Shown one piece after another: positions 6,860 to 14,342 of a DNA stretch of 16,342 bases; within the stretch, counting starts at the first letter, position 1, and each line of letters starts with the position of its first letter. A program made the position numbers and the translations under genes. Below the pieces are notes generated by a model. It had not been told where the DNA came from, made no database searches, and saw only the letters and a list, made by a program, of their open reading frames with translations. Origin of the DNA: Clostridiales bacterium (GTDB taxonomy: Bacteria; Bacillota; Clostridia; Christensenellales; CAG-314); contig DPQS01000074.1 in NCBI GenBank assembly GCA_003537755.1, positions 13,556-29,897 on the forward strand, in the 5' to 3' direction.

Positions 6860-7786
6860 ATGATCGACTACTCGACAAAAAGAAAAAATAAACTGAAAAA
6901 CGAGGTCAAGGCGTACACGTTGCTGGGTTTGCCGATGGGCTGGTGGACGTTGTTTTTTGTCGTGGCGTTTTTCTCGGCTTTGTTTTTCAGTTTTACAAAC
7001 GTTTCGCTGAAAAAACTGGCAACGGGTGCGGAAATCAAATTTACGCTGGACAACTACAAGCGTATTTTCTGTCCCGATTTCGCCAAGTTTGACAAAACGT
7101 TCTGGGACAGTATGGGTGTAACGGTGGTGTGGACGCTTGTCATGACCCTCGGCAACAACCTGATGGGTCTTGTGTGTGCATTCCTCATCAACTCGCTCAA
7201 AAAGGGCAAACGGTTTTTCCTTGCGCTGCTGTTCTGGCCCAGCCTTGTCAGTGGCGTTGTAGGGTCGGACGTAACCAAAATGGTGTTCGGCTCGGACAAC
7301 AACAGCCTTGCCAACAAAATAGTAATGCTGTTTGGCGGACAGCCCGTGCAGTGGCTCACCGACGAACAACTGGCGTTGTTTTCCCTTATGATAATGCCGT
7401 TTTTCCTGGGTTTCTGCACAAAAATGCTTATTTACTACTCGTCCATCATTTCCATACCGGAAACCTACAAAGAGGCTGCCACGCTGGACACGTCCGGTAA
7501 GTGGAAGATTTTTTTCAAAGTGACATTGCCCCTTATGAAAAACGCGCTGATGCTCAACCTTATTTTGTCCATCATCGACGGTTTCAAAATTCTCGGACCC
7601 ATGCAACTTATCACCAAGGGCGGCTACGGCACCACGTCGATAATGTTGTACATCTACAATACGGCGTTCGAGGACGGTATGTTCGGGCGCAGTTGCGCTT
7701 ACGCAATGATTTTGTTCCTTATTATCATCGTGTTTACGCTGGTTCAGCGTAAACTTTCGGGCGAGGAGGTGACCAATGTTGAGTAA
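6860..7786 (+). CDS. Sugar ABC transporter permease, MalF/UgpA-like
   Basis: This encodes 308 residues. The start at 6860 is one base after the upstream stop codon, with GGAAG (6846-6850) as ribosome site. An in-frame start at 6827 inside the previous gene is possible but less likely. It is a six-helix inner-membrane subunit. The first helix is at about residues 24-46, and the EAA loop (EAATLDTSGKWKIFFKVTLPLM, about 205-226) docks on the ATPase in this family. It pairs with the next permease as a heterodimer of the CUT1 type. Confidence 0.94.
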   Translation: MIDYSTKRKNKLKNEVKAYTLLGLPMGWWTLFFVVAFFSALFFSFTNVSLKKLATGAEIKFTLDNYKRIFCPDFAKFDKTFWDSMGVTVVWTLVMTLGNNLMGLVCAFLINSLKKGKRFFLALLFWPSLVSGVVGSDVTKMVFGSDNNSLANKIVMLFGGQPVQWLTDEQLALFSLMIMPFFLGFCTKMLIYYSSIISIPETYKEAATLDTSGKWKIFFKVTLPLMKNALMLNLILSIIDGFKILGPMQLITKGGYGTTSIMLYIYNTAFEDGMFGRSCAYAMILFLIIIVFTLVQRKLSGEEVTNVE

Positions 7787-8660
7787 AACTTCTCTTGCGC
7801 CCGACAGCGGCAAAAAACGCTCGGCTAAGGCTCGCGAAAGGACCTTTCAGGTGCTGGCGATAGTGTTCCTGTCCTTTATCGCATTTTGTCAGATTTTCCC
7901 GTTCTACCTCAAGGTAATCGACAGTCTGCAGTCGCCCGACCTCATCCCCGACAGTGACAAACTGTACCTGTGGCCCGTCAACGGCACACTGGAGAACTAC
8001 TTCACCGCAATGCAGGTCAGCGGTTTCTGGACGGCACTACTCAACACTCTGTTTGTCACGGTAATGTTTACGGCAATCAGCCTGTTTATCGCAATCATAA
8101 TGGGCTACGTGCTTGCCAAGATGCGTTTCCGCGGCAAAAAAGTAGTCAGCGCACTGCTGCTGTCCACAATGATGGTGCCCGGCGAAGTGCTGATGATACC
8201 CAACTACATACTTGTAATGAATATGGGGCTCAACTACTCTATATGGGGTCTTATTTTGCCTGGCATCGTCAACGTGTTCGGCGTGTTTCTCATTCGTCAG
8301 TACATGTCCAACATTCCCGATTCCGTACTGGAAAGCGCGGATATGGACGGATGTAACGAGATTCAGAAGATTTTCCGCATAGTGGTGCCCATGTCCAAAC
8401 CGGTGCTTATTACCTACGTTATTCTGACCTTCGTCAGCACGTGGAACGAGTACCTGTGGCCCATGGTAATGCAGTCCAGCGGCAGCGAAGTGGAAACGTT
8501 GCAGCTTATCATGTACAAGTTCTACCCCGCCCTTGGCGGTTACGCCGACGGCTTCGTGCGCTCGGCAGGCATGATACTGATTACAATTCCAATAATTGTG
8601 ATGTATTTCATTTTCCAGAGGTACTTCCTGGAACAAAACAACATAGCAGGTATGAAATAA
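7776..8660 (+). CDS. Sugar ABC transporter permease, MalG/UgpE-like
   Basis: This encodes 294 residues. The start overlaps the upstream permease gene by 11 bp, with GAGGAGGT (7763-7770) just before it, so the two are translationally coupled. It is a six-helix membrane protein with the EAA-type loop ESADMDGCNEIQKIFRIVVPMSKP at about 185-208; the first position of 'EAA' reads ESA. The TWNEYLWP motif, typical of MalG-like subunits, lies near residue 220-230. No ATPase gene follows. As in many Gram-positive CUT1 systems, a shared MsmX-type ATPase elsewhere is expected. Confidence 0.94.
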   Translation: MLSKTSLAPDSGKKRSAKARERTFQVLAIVFLSFIAFCQIFPFYLKVIDSLQSPDLIPDSDKLYLWPVNGTLENYFTAMQVSGFWTALLNTLFVTVMFTAISLFIAIIMGYVLAKMRFRGKKVVSALLLSTMMVPGEVLMIPNYILVMNMGLNYSIWGLILPGIVNVFGVFLIRQYMSNIPDSVLESADMDGCNEIQKIFRIVVPMSKPVLITYVILTFVSTWNEYLWPMVMQSSGSEVETLQLIMYKFYPALGGYADGFVRSAGMILITIPIIVMYFIFQRYFLEQNNIAGMK

Positions 8661-8690
8661 CTTTCAAGGCGTATGCCAAAGGAGAAAACA

Positions 8691-11600
8691 ATGAAAAAGA
8701 CGTTATCCGTTGTTCTGGCGTTGGTTATGTGCTTGTCCGTTGCGATAAGTCTTGTGGCATGTACCGTAAACAACGACAAACCGACGACAAAGACGCTTAC
8801 TTCGTTTACTATTGCAGACGACTCGCTGACGTGCTATGTCGGCGATACGTTCAGTGCAGACAACGTAAAACTTACGTTGACCTGGTCGGACGGCAGCACG
8901 GCAACCAAGACGGTCCGGGAAGCAGGCGCGTCCGCTTCGCAAATCGACACAAGCGTTGCAGGCAACAAAACGCTTACCGTAACGCTGGAGGGCAAGACGG
9001 CTACGGCAACGGTGGTGGTCAAGCAAAAGGGAACTACGCCCGACCCCACGCCGACGCCCGGTGCGTTCAGTTACTACAGCACGTCCAAACTGCCTGCGGA
9101 CAAAAAGGTGTACGTACTCAACGACACAACCAAGGGCGAAAATTACACTTCCGACTCTCTGTTTACGGCGCAGGCAATCCAGGGTTTGTTTGCACGCAAG
9201 GAAACCCGTTTCTACGTTGACAGCCACTACATGACCAACGGTATCAACACCGACATGTACTACCTGGAACAGATGAAGGAGCAGTACGGTCTTACCGTGG
9301 AAAGTATTTCGCTGGAAGAAGCGGTGGCAAAATACATTGCCGCCTACAACAACTTTGTCGCCGACGGCACATGGGGCACAAAGATTCCTGTCGAAAACTT
9401 TGTGCAGAAAAATTACAAAGCATATGTCGAAGGTCAGGACTATTCCACCCCGGGATATATTCTGTACCGCAAGGGTACGATTTCCGTCAACCTTGCCGCT
9501 ACGCTTGCGGGCATTACTTCGTTTTTGCCTGTCGAGGAAAGCGAAGAGGACATTTTCAAGGCAATGGGACTTGTCAAAAAGTTTGACATTACCAACGTCG
9601 TGTTTACCTACAGATGGCTGTTCGGCGTGGACGGTATCGGCGACGAACTCAACCCCGACGGACTTGTCCACCAGAACTACAAGGAAAGCAACGGCAGCAC
9701 CAACAAGTTTATCAAGGACTACGGTATCTGCAACAAGTTCTTCCACGTGTACTACGACCCCGACTCGGGCGTGTCCGCGGCACTGAAAAAGAACATTCAC
9801 GGCTTCCTCAACCCCAACACGCCGATTTTCGGCTACACCTACAGCGAGGACAGCGACGTTGCGTTTTTCTCGGAATACGGACAGTTTATCGTACCGACGG
9901 ACTACACCTGCAACCTCAGTTTCTTCTCGGCGGAAGAGTTTGCCGGACAGACGTTCAAACAACCCAACAAGGATGTTGACAAGCCTGCTCAAAGCGGCAA
10001 ACACTACGTGGCGTTTGTAGTCAGCGACGGCGACAACGCGACATATTGGCAAAACACGGCTACCTTTGCAACCAACTACATGAACGCGGCAGGTCGCGAA
10101 AACGACACCTTCCCCGTTACGTGGTCCATCACTCCGTCTCTTGCCGACCTTATGCCTGCCGTAATGGCAAACGCCTACAAGGCAGACAACAAGTACAACT
10201 ACTTCTGTGCGCCCGTATCGGGACAAGGCTACATCAACGCAGGTAACTTTGCCGCACAAAACAACGGCGAGTACTTCAACGATTTCTGCAGCAAACTGAA
10301 TACCTACATGGGCAAGGCAGACCTGTCCGTCGTGACGGTTATCGGCGGCAGTCAGCAGGGCAATCTGCCCGGCGTGCTTGCGGGATACGCTTCCTGCGAC
10401 AACGTGACGGGCGGCATCGTGTACGAAGGCAGCAAGTACTTCGGCAGCGTCCGCGGCGGCGTAATGTGGGTAAACGGCAAACCGTTCATCGGACCGCGCG
10501 ACAGCCTGTGGGAAACCACCCCTGCGTACATTGCGGCGCGTATCAACACCTACGAACGCGACATTACTTCCATCGACGGTTACACGCTGGTCAACGTGCA
10601 CCCCTGGTCGCACAGTTACGACGACATCCGCACGATTGTAGGTATGCTTGCCGACGACGTGGAAGTGGTAAGCGTGGACAGACTTATCCGCATGATAAGC
10701 GACAACGTTACGGACAAATCCGCAACCGACCACTTCGACATCCCGGACAAAAACGGCGTTTCAATTTCGGAATCATATTTGCAGGAACACCCCAGCCTTA
10801 TCCCCGTAGACCCCCTGTACAACGACTTCCTGTTGTGGGAAGAGGACTGGACGGGTAGCGGCGTAACCTACAACAGCAGCGACCGCGCGTGCAGCAACGT
10901 CGGCGCAATGTACAAGGGTAACATCTCGATTGCGGCAGGCAGCACAGCCGCCAAGCGTGAATTTACTTTGCCGGAAATAGACAATTACTGGTTCAGTTTC
11001 AACGCTCGCGGCGACACACTTGACGCGGCAAAATCCGCAACCTTTACAGTGTACATGACGGTCGGCGGCGAACGCAAGGCAGTGATGAAAAACGTAACCG
11101 TCAAGGGCGTACAGGGCACCGAAACACAGCACGTTACGGGTGACGGCTGGCAATGCTTCGCATTCCCGCTTAAGCAGTATTTTGCCGATTACAAGGGCAA
11201 AACTTGCAAGGTGGAAGTGGAAGTTGCCTCCGGCGACACGGGTATACGCGTTGACCAGGTAAGATTTGTCGACCGTATATTGGACGGCGCAATCGACCAG
11301 AGCAAGGTTGACGTGTACAACAATCAATTCGGTACAAACACCGAGGACTGGATGCTTGGCGAACAGTACAGGACGAGTCAGTACTACTGGTGGGACGTCA
11401 AAGACCGCGAAAATCTGGAACCGACCAATTCCATCCAGATTGACTGCTCCGACGGCGGCGGCGACGAGAAACGTAACGGCAACACCAACATGTGGATGGC
11501 CAAAAATTACGTTTTGCCCCAAAGCGACAGTATCAAGCTCAACTTCCGCGTGACCAGCGACAACGACACGGGCGCAATGATCAAAATCTCGATGTACGTC

Positions 11601-11807
11601 AACGGCGAATACATCGTGCTATATGACTGGCAGACTGCCCGCGCAAAGAAAAACAACGAAACAATTTCCGTAAATCTGGCGGAACTGTACCCCGACGTCA
11701 ACTTCAACGGCGCGGAAGCAACAATCGTGTTCGAAGCGCGTGACGGCGGCAACAACAATGGCGTAGGCGAGGCTTGCAAACTGCATTACTTCACGACCGT
11801 GGCGTAA
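8691..11807 (+). CDS. GxGYxYP-family lipoprotein (putative glycoside hydrolase) with Ig-like and binding modules
   Basis: This encodes 1038 residues. The start at 8691 is preferred over 8673 because AAAGGAG lies just upstream and the signal peptide starts there; the lipobox LVAC gives Cys24. Order: a Big_3-like Ig domain (about 33-112), a PDPTPTP linker, the GxGYxYP N- and C-terminal domains (about 120-700), then two beta-rich jelly-roll-like modules (about 709-862 and 865-1038). Family blocks seen are SDGDN (about 443-447), VSGQGYIN (about 508-515), GPRDSLWETTP and NVHPWSHSYDD. The name-giving motif reads GQGYINA, so the final proline is replaced by alanine. It starts 30 bp after the permease gene and is probably co-transcribed with the importer. 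The family is annotated as a putative glycoside hydrolase; substrate and chemistry are not evident from sequence. Confidence 0.85.
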   Translation: MKKTLSVVLALVMCLSVAISLVACTVNNDKPTTKTLTSFTIADDSLTCYVGDTFSADNVKLTLTWSDGSTATKTVREAGASASQIDTSVAGNKTLTVTLEGKTATATVVVKQKGTTPDPTPTPGAFSYYSTSKLPADKKVYVLNDTTKGENYTSDSLFTAQAIQGLFARKETRFYVDSHYMTNGINTDMYYLEQMKEQYGLTVESISLEEAVAKYIAAYNNFVADGTWGTKIPVENFVQKNYKAYVEGQDYSTPGYILYRKGTISVNLAATLAGITSFLPVEESEEDIFKAMGLVKKFDITNVVFTYRWLFGVDGIGDELNPDGLVHQNYKESNGSTNKFIKDYGICNKFFHVYYDPDSGVSAALKKNIHGFLNPNTPIFGYTYSEDSDVAFFSEYGQFIVPTDYTCNLSFFSAEEFAGQTFKQPNKDVDKPAQSGKHYVAFVVSDGDNATYWQNTATFATNYMNAAGRENDTFPVTWSITPSLADLMPAVMANAYKADNKYNYFCAPVSGQGYINAGNFAAQNNGEYFNDFCSKLNTYMGKADLSVVTVIGGSQQGNLPGVLAGYASCDNVTGGIVYEGSKYFGSVRGGVMWVNGKPFIGPRDSLWETTPAYIAARINTYERDITSIDGYTLVNVHPWSHSYDDIRTIVGMLADDVEVVSVDRLIRMISDNVTDKSATDHFDIPDKNGVSISESYLQEHPSLIPVDPLYNDFLLWEEDWTGSGVTYNSSDRACSNVGAMYKGNISIAAGSTAAKREFTLPEIDNYWFSFNARGDTLDAAKSATFTVYMTVGGERKAVMKNVTVKGVQGTETQHVTGDGWQCFAFPLKQYFADYKGKTCKVEVEVASGDTGIRVDQVRFVDRILDGAIDQSKVDVYNNQFGTNTEDWMLGEQYRTSQYYWWDVKDRENLEPTNSIQIDCSDGGGDEKRNGNTNMWMAKNYVLPQSDSIKLNFRVTSDNDTGAMIKISMYVNGEYIVLYDWQTARAKKNNETISVNLAELYPDVNFNGAEATIVFEARDGGNNNGVGEACKLHYFTTVA

Positions 11808-12029
11808 ACAAGCGGTTGTTGCAAACAAGGCGCACGTACAGGCAATGCGGCTCTCGCGTGGCAAACGCTTGCCGGAACGGCAACCGAAAATTGCCTGCGG
11901 ACAAAACGCCGAAGCAATTGTAAAAAAAAAGGAGGCGACATTTTCGCCTTCCGAACAATGAATCAGAACGGAGAAAAACGCATACGTATATAAATTTTTG
12001 CGTTTTTCTCCGTATTTTTAAGAGGTAAT
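11808..12029. other. Spacer between the two GxGYxYP genes
   Basis: This 222-nt spacer has no convincing gene. A small hairpin, GGAGGCGA/TCGCCTTC (11931-11951), is preceded by A9 (11922-11930) and so reads as a minus-strand terminator, although no minus-strand gene runs into it. Its GGCGACAT core recalls the palindrome at 2349-2362. A tiny frame, 11958-11993 (MNQNGEKRIRI), overlaps the next hairpin but lacks a clear ribosome site. I found no credible separate promoter for the gene at 12030. Confidence 0.45.
11968..12019 (+). terminator. Terminator/attenuator-like hairpin directly before the second GxGYxYP gene
   Basis: A perfect 15-bp stem, ACGGAGAAAAACGCA (11968-11982) with TGCGTTTTTCTCCGT (11999-12013), encloses a 16-nt A/T-rich loop. 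ATTTTT follows at 12014-12019. The ribosome site AAGAGGT begins at 12020, so the hairpin stops just short of it. It may end part of the operon transcripts and let the rest read through, or act as a regulated attenuator. The left arm and loop contain copy B of the element seen at 5185-5213. Confidence 0.55.
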
Positions 12030-13676
12030 ATGAAAAAATATGCTTTATTGACGGCGGTGCTGCTGGTGCTGTCCGTACTGCTGACCTTTGCCGCATGCAC
12101 GCCGCCCGAACCTGCCCCGGAACCCGACCCGTTTGAGCAGTATCGCAAGGCAGACGACTTTACGTACTATCGCGAAATGAAGATGAACGCCGACAAGAAA
12201 CTGTACGTGTTCGGCAAAAGCGAAAATCTGACAGGTCCGCAAAAGATTGCCGCCGAAGCGGTGCAGGGTATATTTGCGCGTACCAATGCCAAGTATTACT
12301 ACTACCGCAACAATTACACGGTGTGGACGGACGACATGACGGCAAACTACGGCATAACCTTCGAGGAGGTGACCTTTGCCGAAATGCTTGCCGACTACAA
12401 AAACGTGTACGGGGACAAGTACGTGCTGTACGACGGCGTAAACAATCCGCAATCGCTCAACTGCGCAAGCACCATTGCCGGCGCGGAAGACATGCTGCCG
12501 GTTGACGTTCAACTGGAAGAATGCGTCAGGTCGCTGGGCTTCACCATGGGCGAGGACGCAACGACAATGACCGAAGCCAAGTGCTTCAAAAAATACAAGG
12601 ACAAACTCAACAACGACGCGCTGGTGCAGATAAACTACGGCGGCTTCAACGACCAGATGCGCGACTACGGCATTGCATGCAAGTATCTGTTTCTGTGGCC
12701 GAAAGACATGGAAGATCAGGACATAGTCAAGTTTCGTGCCGAGGCCCTTGCCTGGGCAAAGGATGACAGCCCCGTGTTCGGCTGGGTGCCCAACGACGAA
12801 ACTATCGACGTTTCCATCGCTTCCAATTACAGCAAGTACACGCTCGCAAGCGACTACTGCACAAACATGTCGGTGTTCACCTGCAAAAACGCTTTCGGCG
12901 ATCTGACGTTCAGACAAAATCACAAAACGACGGACGTAGTTGCGGAAAAAGGCAAACATTACGTGTGCATAATGATGAGCGACGGCGACAACGTGCAAAC
13001 GTGGTACAACAATTTTGCAACCAACAGCAAGTATCTCGGCGCGGAAAGGGGCGAATTTGCAATGGGATGGAGCATGCAGCCCAGTCTTACCGACCTTGCG
13101 CCCAATATCATGAATTACGTGTACTCGCGTGCCGACAAAAACGACTACTACGTGTGTTCGGTGTCGGGGCAAGGCTACATGAATCCGCAAAATTACGGTG
13201 CGCTTGGCAGTTTCATCGGCGGGCTGGACTTGTACATGAAACGTGCCGACTTGTCGGTGGTGCAAATTCTCGACGCAGGTCCCAGCAAAAACGTAATCGA
13301 CATGTACTCGCTGGTACCTTCGCTCAGCGGTGGCATTTACTGTTACGGTATGAAGTACGCCGAGGGCGCAGGCTCGGTTTATTGGGCAAACAACAAGCCG
13401 TTCGTGTCCATTCGCGAAACGCTGTGGAGTGCCAACGTGGAGGCTATGGCGGCGCGTATCAACGGCTACGACACCGACCCGACTTCCATTACGGGCTACA
13501 CGGCAATCAACCTGCACCCGTGGTCGATGGACTACAACGACGTCAAGCAACTTGTGTCCCTTCTTGACGAACACGTTGTGGTTGTGACGGCAGACGACTT
13601 TATCCGCCTTGTGACGAGAAACGTTCCTCACACCGACGTGACCTTGCCCTACACCGATTACTCGGTTGCCGCATGA
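12030..13676 (+). CDS. GxGYxYP-family lipoprotein, minimal paralogue (putative glycoside hydrolase)
   Basis: This encodes 548 residues, with AAGAGGT ahead of the ATG. The signal peptide ends in the lipobox FAAC (Cys23), followed by a short Pro/Glu-rich spacer. From about residue 38 the protein aligns block by block with residues 125-700 of the upstream paralogue: DFTYYREMKMNADKKLYVF, AVQGIFAR, GKHYVCIMMSDGDN (SDGDN near 318), VSGQGYMNPQNYG (near 379), SIRETLW, and NLHPWSMDYND near the end. The GQGYMNP motif keeps the final proline. It lacks the Ig-like and C-terminal modules of its neighbour, so it is essentially the bare catalytic-type core tethered to the membrane. It is likely part of the same glycan system. 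Activity is unproven. Confidence 0.87.
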   Translation: MKKYALLTAVLLVLSVLLTFAACTPPEPAPEPDPFEQYRKADDFTYYREMKMNADKKLYVFGKSENLTGPQKIAAEAVQGIFARTNAKYYYYRNNYTVWTDDMTANYGITFEEVTFAEMLADYKNVYGDKYVLYDGVNNPQSLNCASTIAGAEDMLPVDVQLEECVRSLGFTMGEDATTMTEAKCFKKYKDKLNNDALVQINYGGFNDQMRDYGIACKYLFLWPKDMEDQDIVKFRAEALAWAKDDSPVFGWVPNDETIDVSIASNYSKYTLASDYCTNMSVFTCKNAFGDLTFRQNHKTTDVVAEKGKHYVCIMMSDGDNVQTWYNNFATNSKYLGAERGEFAMGWSMQPSLTDLAPNIMNYVYSRADKNDYYVCSVSGQGYMNPQNYGALGSFIGGLDLYMKRADLSVVQILDAGPSKNVIDMYSLVPSLSGGIYCYGMKYAEGAGSVYWANNKPFVSIRETLWSANVEAMAARINGYDTDPTSITGYTAINLHPWSMDYNDVKQLVSLLDEHVVVVTADDFIRLVTRNVPHTDVTLPYTDYSVAA

Positions 13677-13811
13677 CCTTTCGTGCTTGCCACTGCGCAA
13701 AATGTCCGCCCGAAATGGTGAAAAGGAAATCTGCATAGTTACGGTATGTAATGAAATTAGTTATACGTATTGCAATTTCGGCAACAATTTTGACAACAAA
13801 ACAGCAAAAAA

Positions 13812-13848
13812 GGTACTCGAACTTTGCGTTCGGGTACCTTTTGTTTTT
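13812..13848. terminator. Bidirectional terminator between convergent genes
   Basis: GGTACTCGAAC (13812-13822) pairs with GTTCGGGTACC (13828-13838) over 11 bp with one G-U, loop TTTGC. A6 lies on the left (13806-13811) and TTTTGTTTTT on the right (13839-13848). It can therefore end both the plus-strand GxGYxYP transcript and the minus-strand transcript leaving the SprT-like gene at 13879. Confidence 0.88.
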
Positions 13849-13878
13849 ATGTTTTTGGACGGCGCGGCGGCATTGTTG

Positions 13879-14301
13879 CTACCTGAAACGCACTATGCGG
13901 ACGCGTCTGCGACGTCTTGTCGGCGGCTGCGGCGCAAGTGTGTGCGTGGCGGTGCGCGTAACGTTGTAGTCGGTGCGGCTGTTTACGTAGTCGGCGTATG
14001 CCTTCCACTTGCCTTTGTGACCGGACTTGAAGTCTATCGTGTGCAACAGTTCGTGGATTATCGTTTCCTTAAACGCCTTTTCCGTCGTAAGGTATCTGTT
14101 GACGGAAATTACAAAGTCGTAGTCGGCGTAACGTTTTGTCTGCCTGCCCCGGTAGCAAGTGCCGTAGTAGGTTCGTCCCTTTGCCTCGCGGAAGAAAATT
14201 GATGTAGCTACGGGTATATCCATGGCGGCAAGTTCCTGCAAGCAATCGGTAATCAGCCTTTTTATGTTTTCGTTTACGTTAAAGCGGTAGTTCGTTTGCA
14301 T
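13879..14301 (-). CDS. SprT-like zinc metalloprotease-fold protein, short form
   Basis: This encodes 140 residues. HELLH at 83-87 with a further His at 95 (SGHKGKW) gives the zinc site pattern of the SprT/Spartan-like family. Basic and aromatic residues around it (FKETIIHELLHTIDF, KGKWKAYADYVN) fit as well. Members often carry a C-terminal zinc-ribbon with CxxC pairs. Here the protein ends instead in an Arg-rich tail (RRRRRVRIVRFR, 129-140) with no cysteines, so the C-terminus is shortened or altered. No Shine-Dalgarno sequence is visible before the ATG. It starts 41 bp after the MATE gene's stop on the same strand and may be co-transcribed. A role in protein or DNA-protein-crosslink processing is possible by family only. 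Confidence 0.72.
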   Translation of the reverse strand: MQTNYRFNVNENIKRLITDCLQELAAMDIPVATSIFFREAKGRTYYGTCYRGRQTKRYADYDFVISVNRYLTTEKAFKETIIHELLHTIDFKSGHKGKWKAYADYVNSRTDYNVTRTATHTLAPQPPTRRRRRVRIVRFR

Positions 14302-14310
14302 ATCGGCACA

Positions 14311-14339
14311 AGTTTACCACATTTTCGCGCTGAAAACAA
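14311..14339 (-). promoter_or_regulatory. Possible promoter giving a near-leaderless SprT-like transcript
   Basis: On the minus strand TTGTTT (14339-14334) and TAAACT (14316-14311) are 17 nt apart. Transcription would start near 14304, only a few bases before the ATG at 14301, which matches the lack of a ribosome site. Both hexamers are imperfect. Confidence 0.3.
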
Positions 14340-14342
14340 CTT

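Noticed and set aside
8703..10733. Minus-strand open frame of 676 codons opposite the large GxGYxYP gene
   Set aside because: Same codon-bias effect; no start signal, no recognisable domain, and fully inside a well-supported gene.
12045..13736. Minus-strand open frame of 563 codons, longer than the sense gene it overlaps
   Set aside because: The sense frame has a lipoprotein signal, ribosome site and family motifs. The antisense frame has none of these; it is rich in His/Val/Arg as expected from reading strongly biased codons backwards.
13666..14202. Plus-strand 178-codon frame over the terminator and SprT-like gene
   Set aside because: It runs through the bidirectional terminator and opposite a gene with an intact HELLH zinc motif; no domain of its own.
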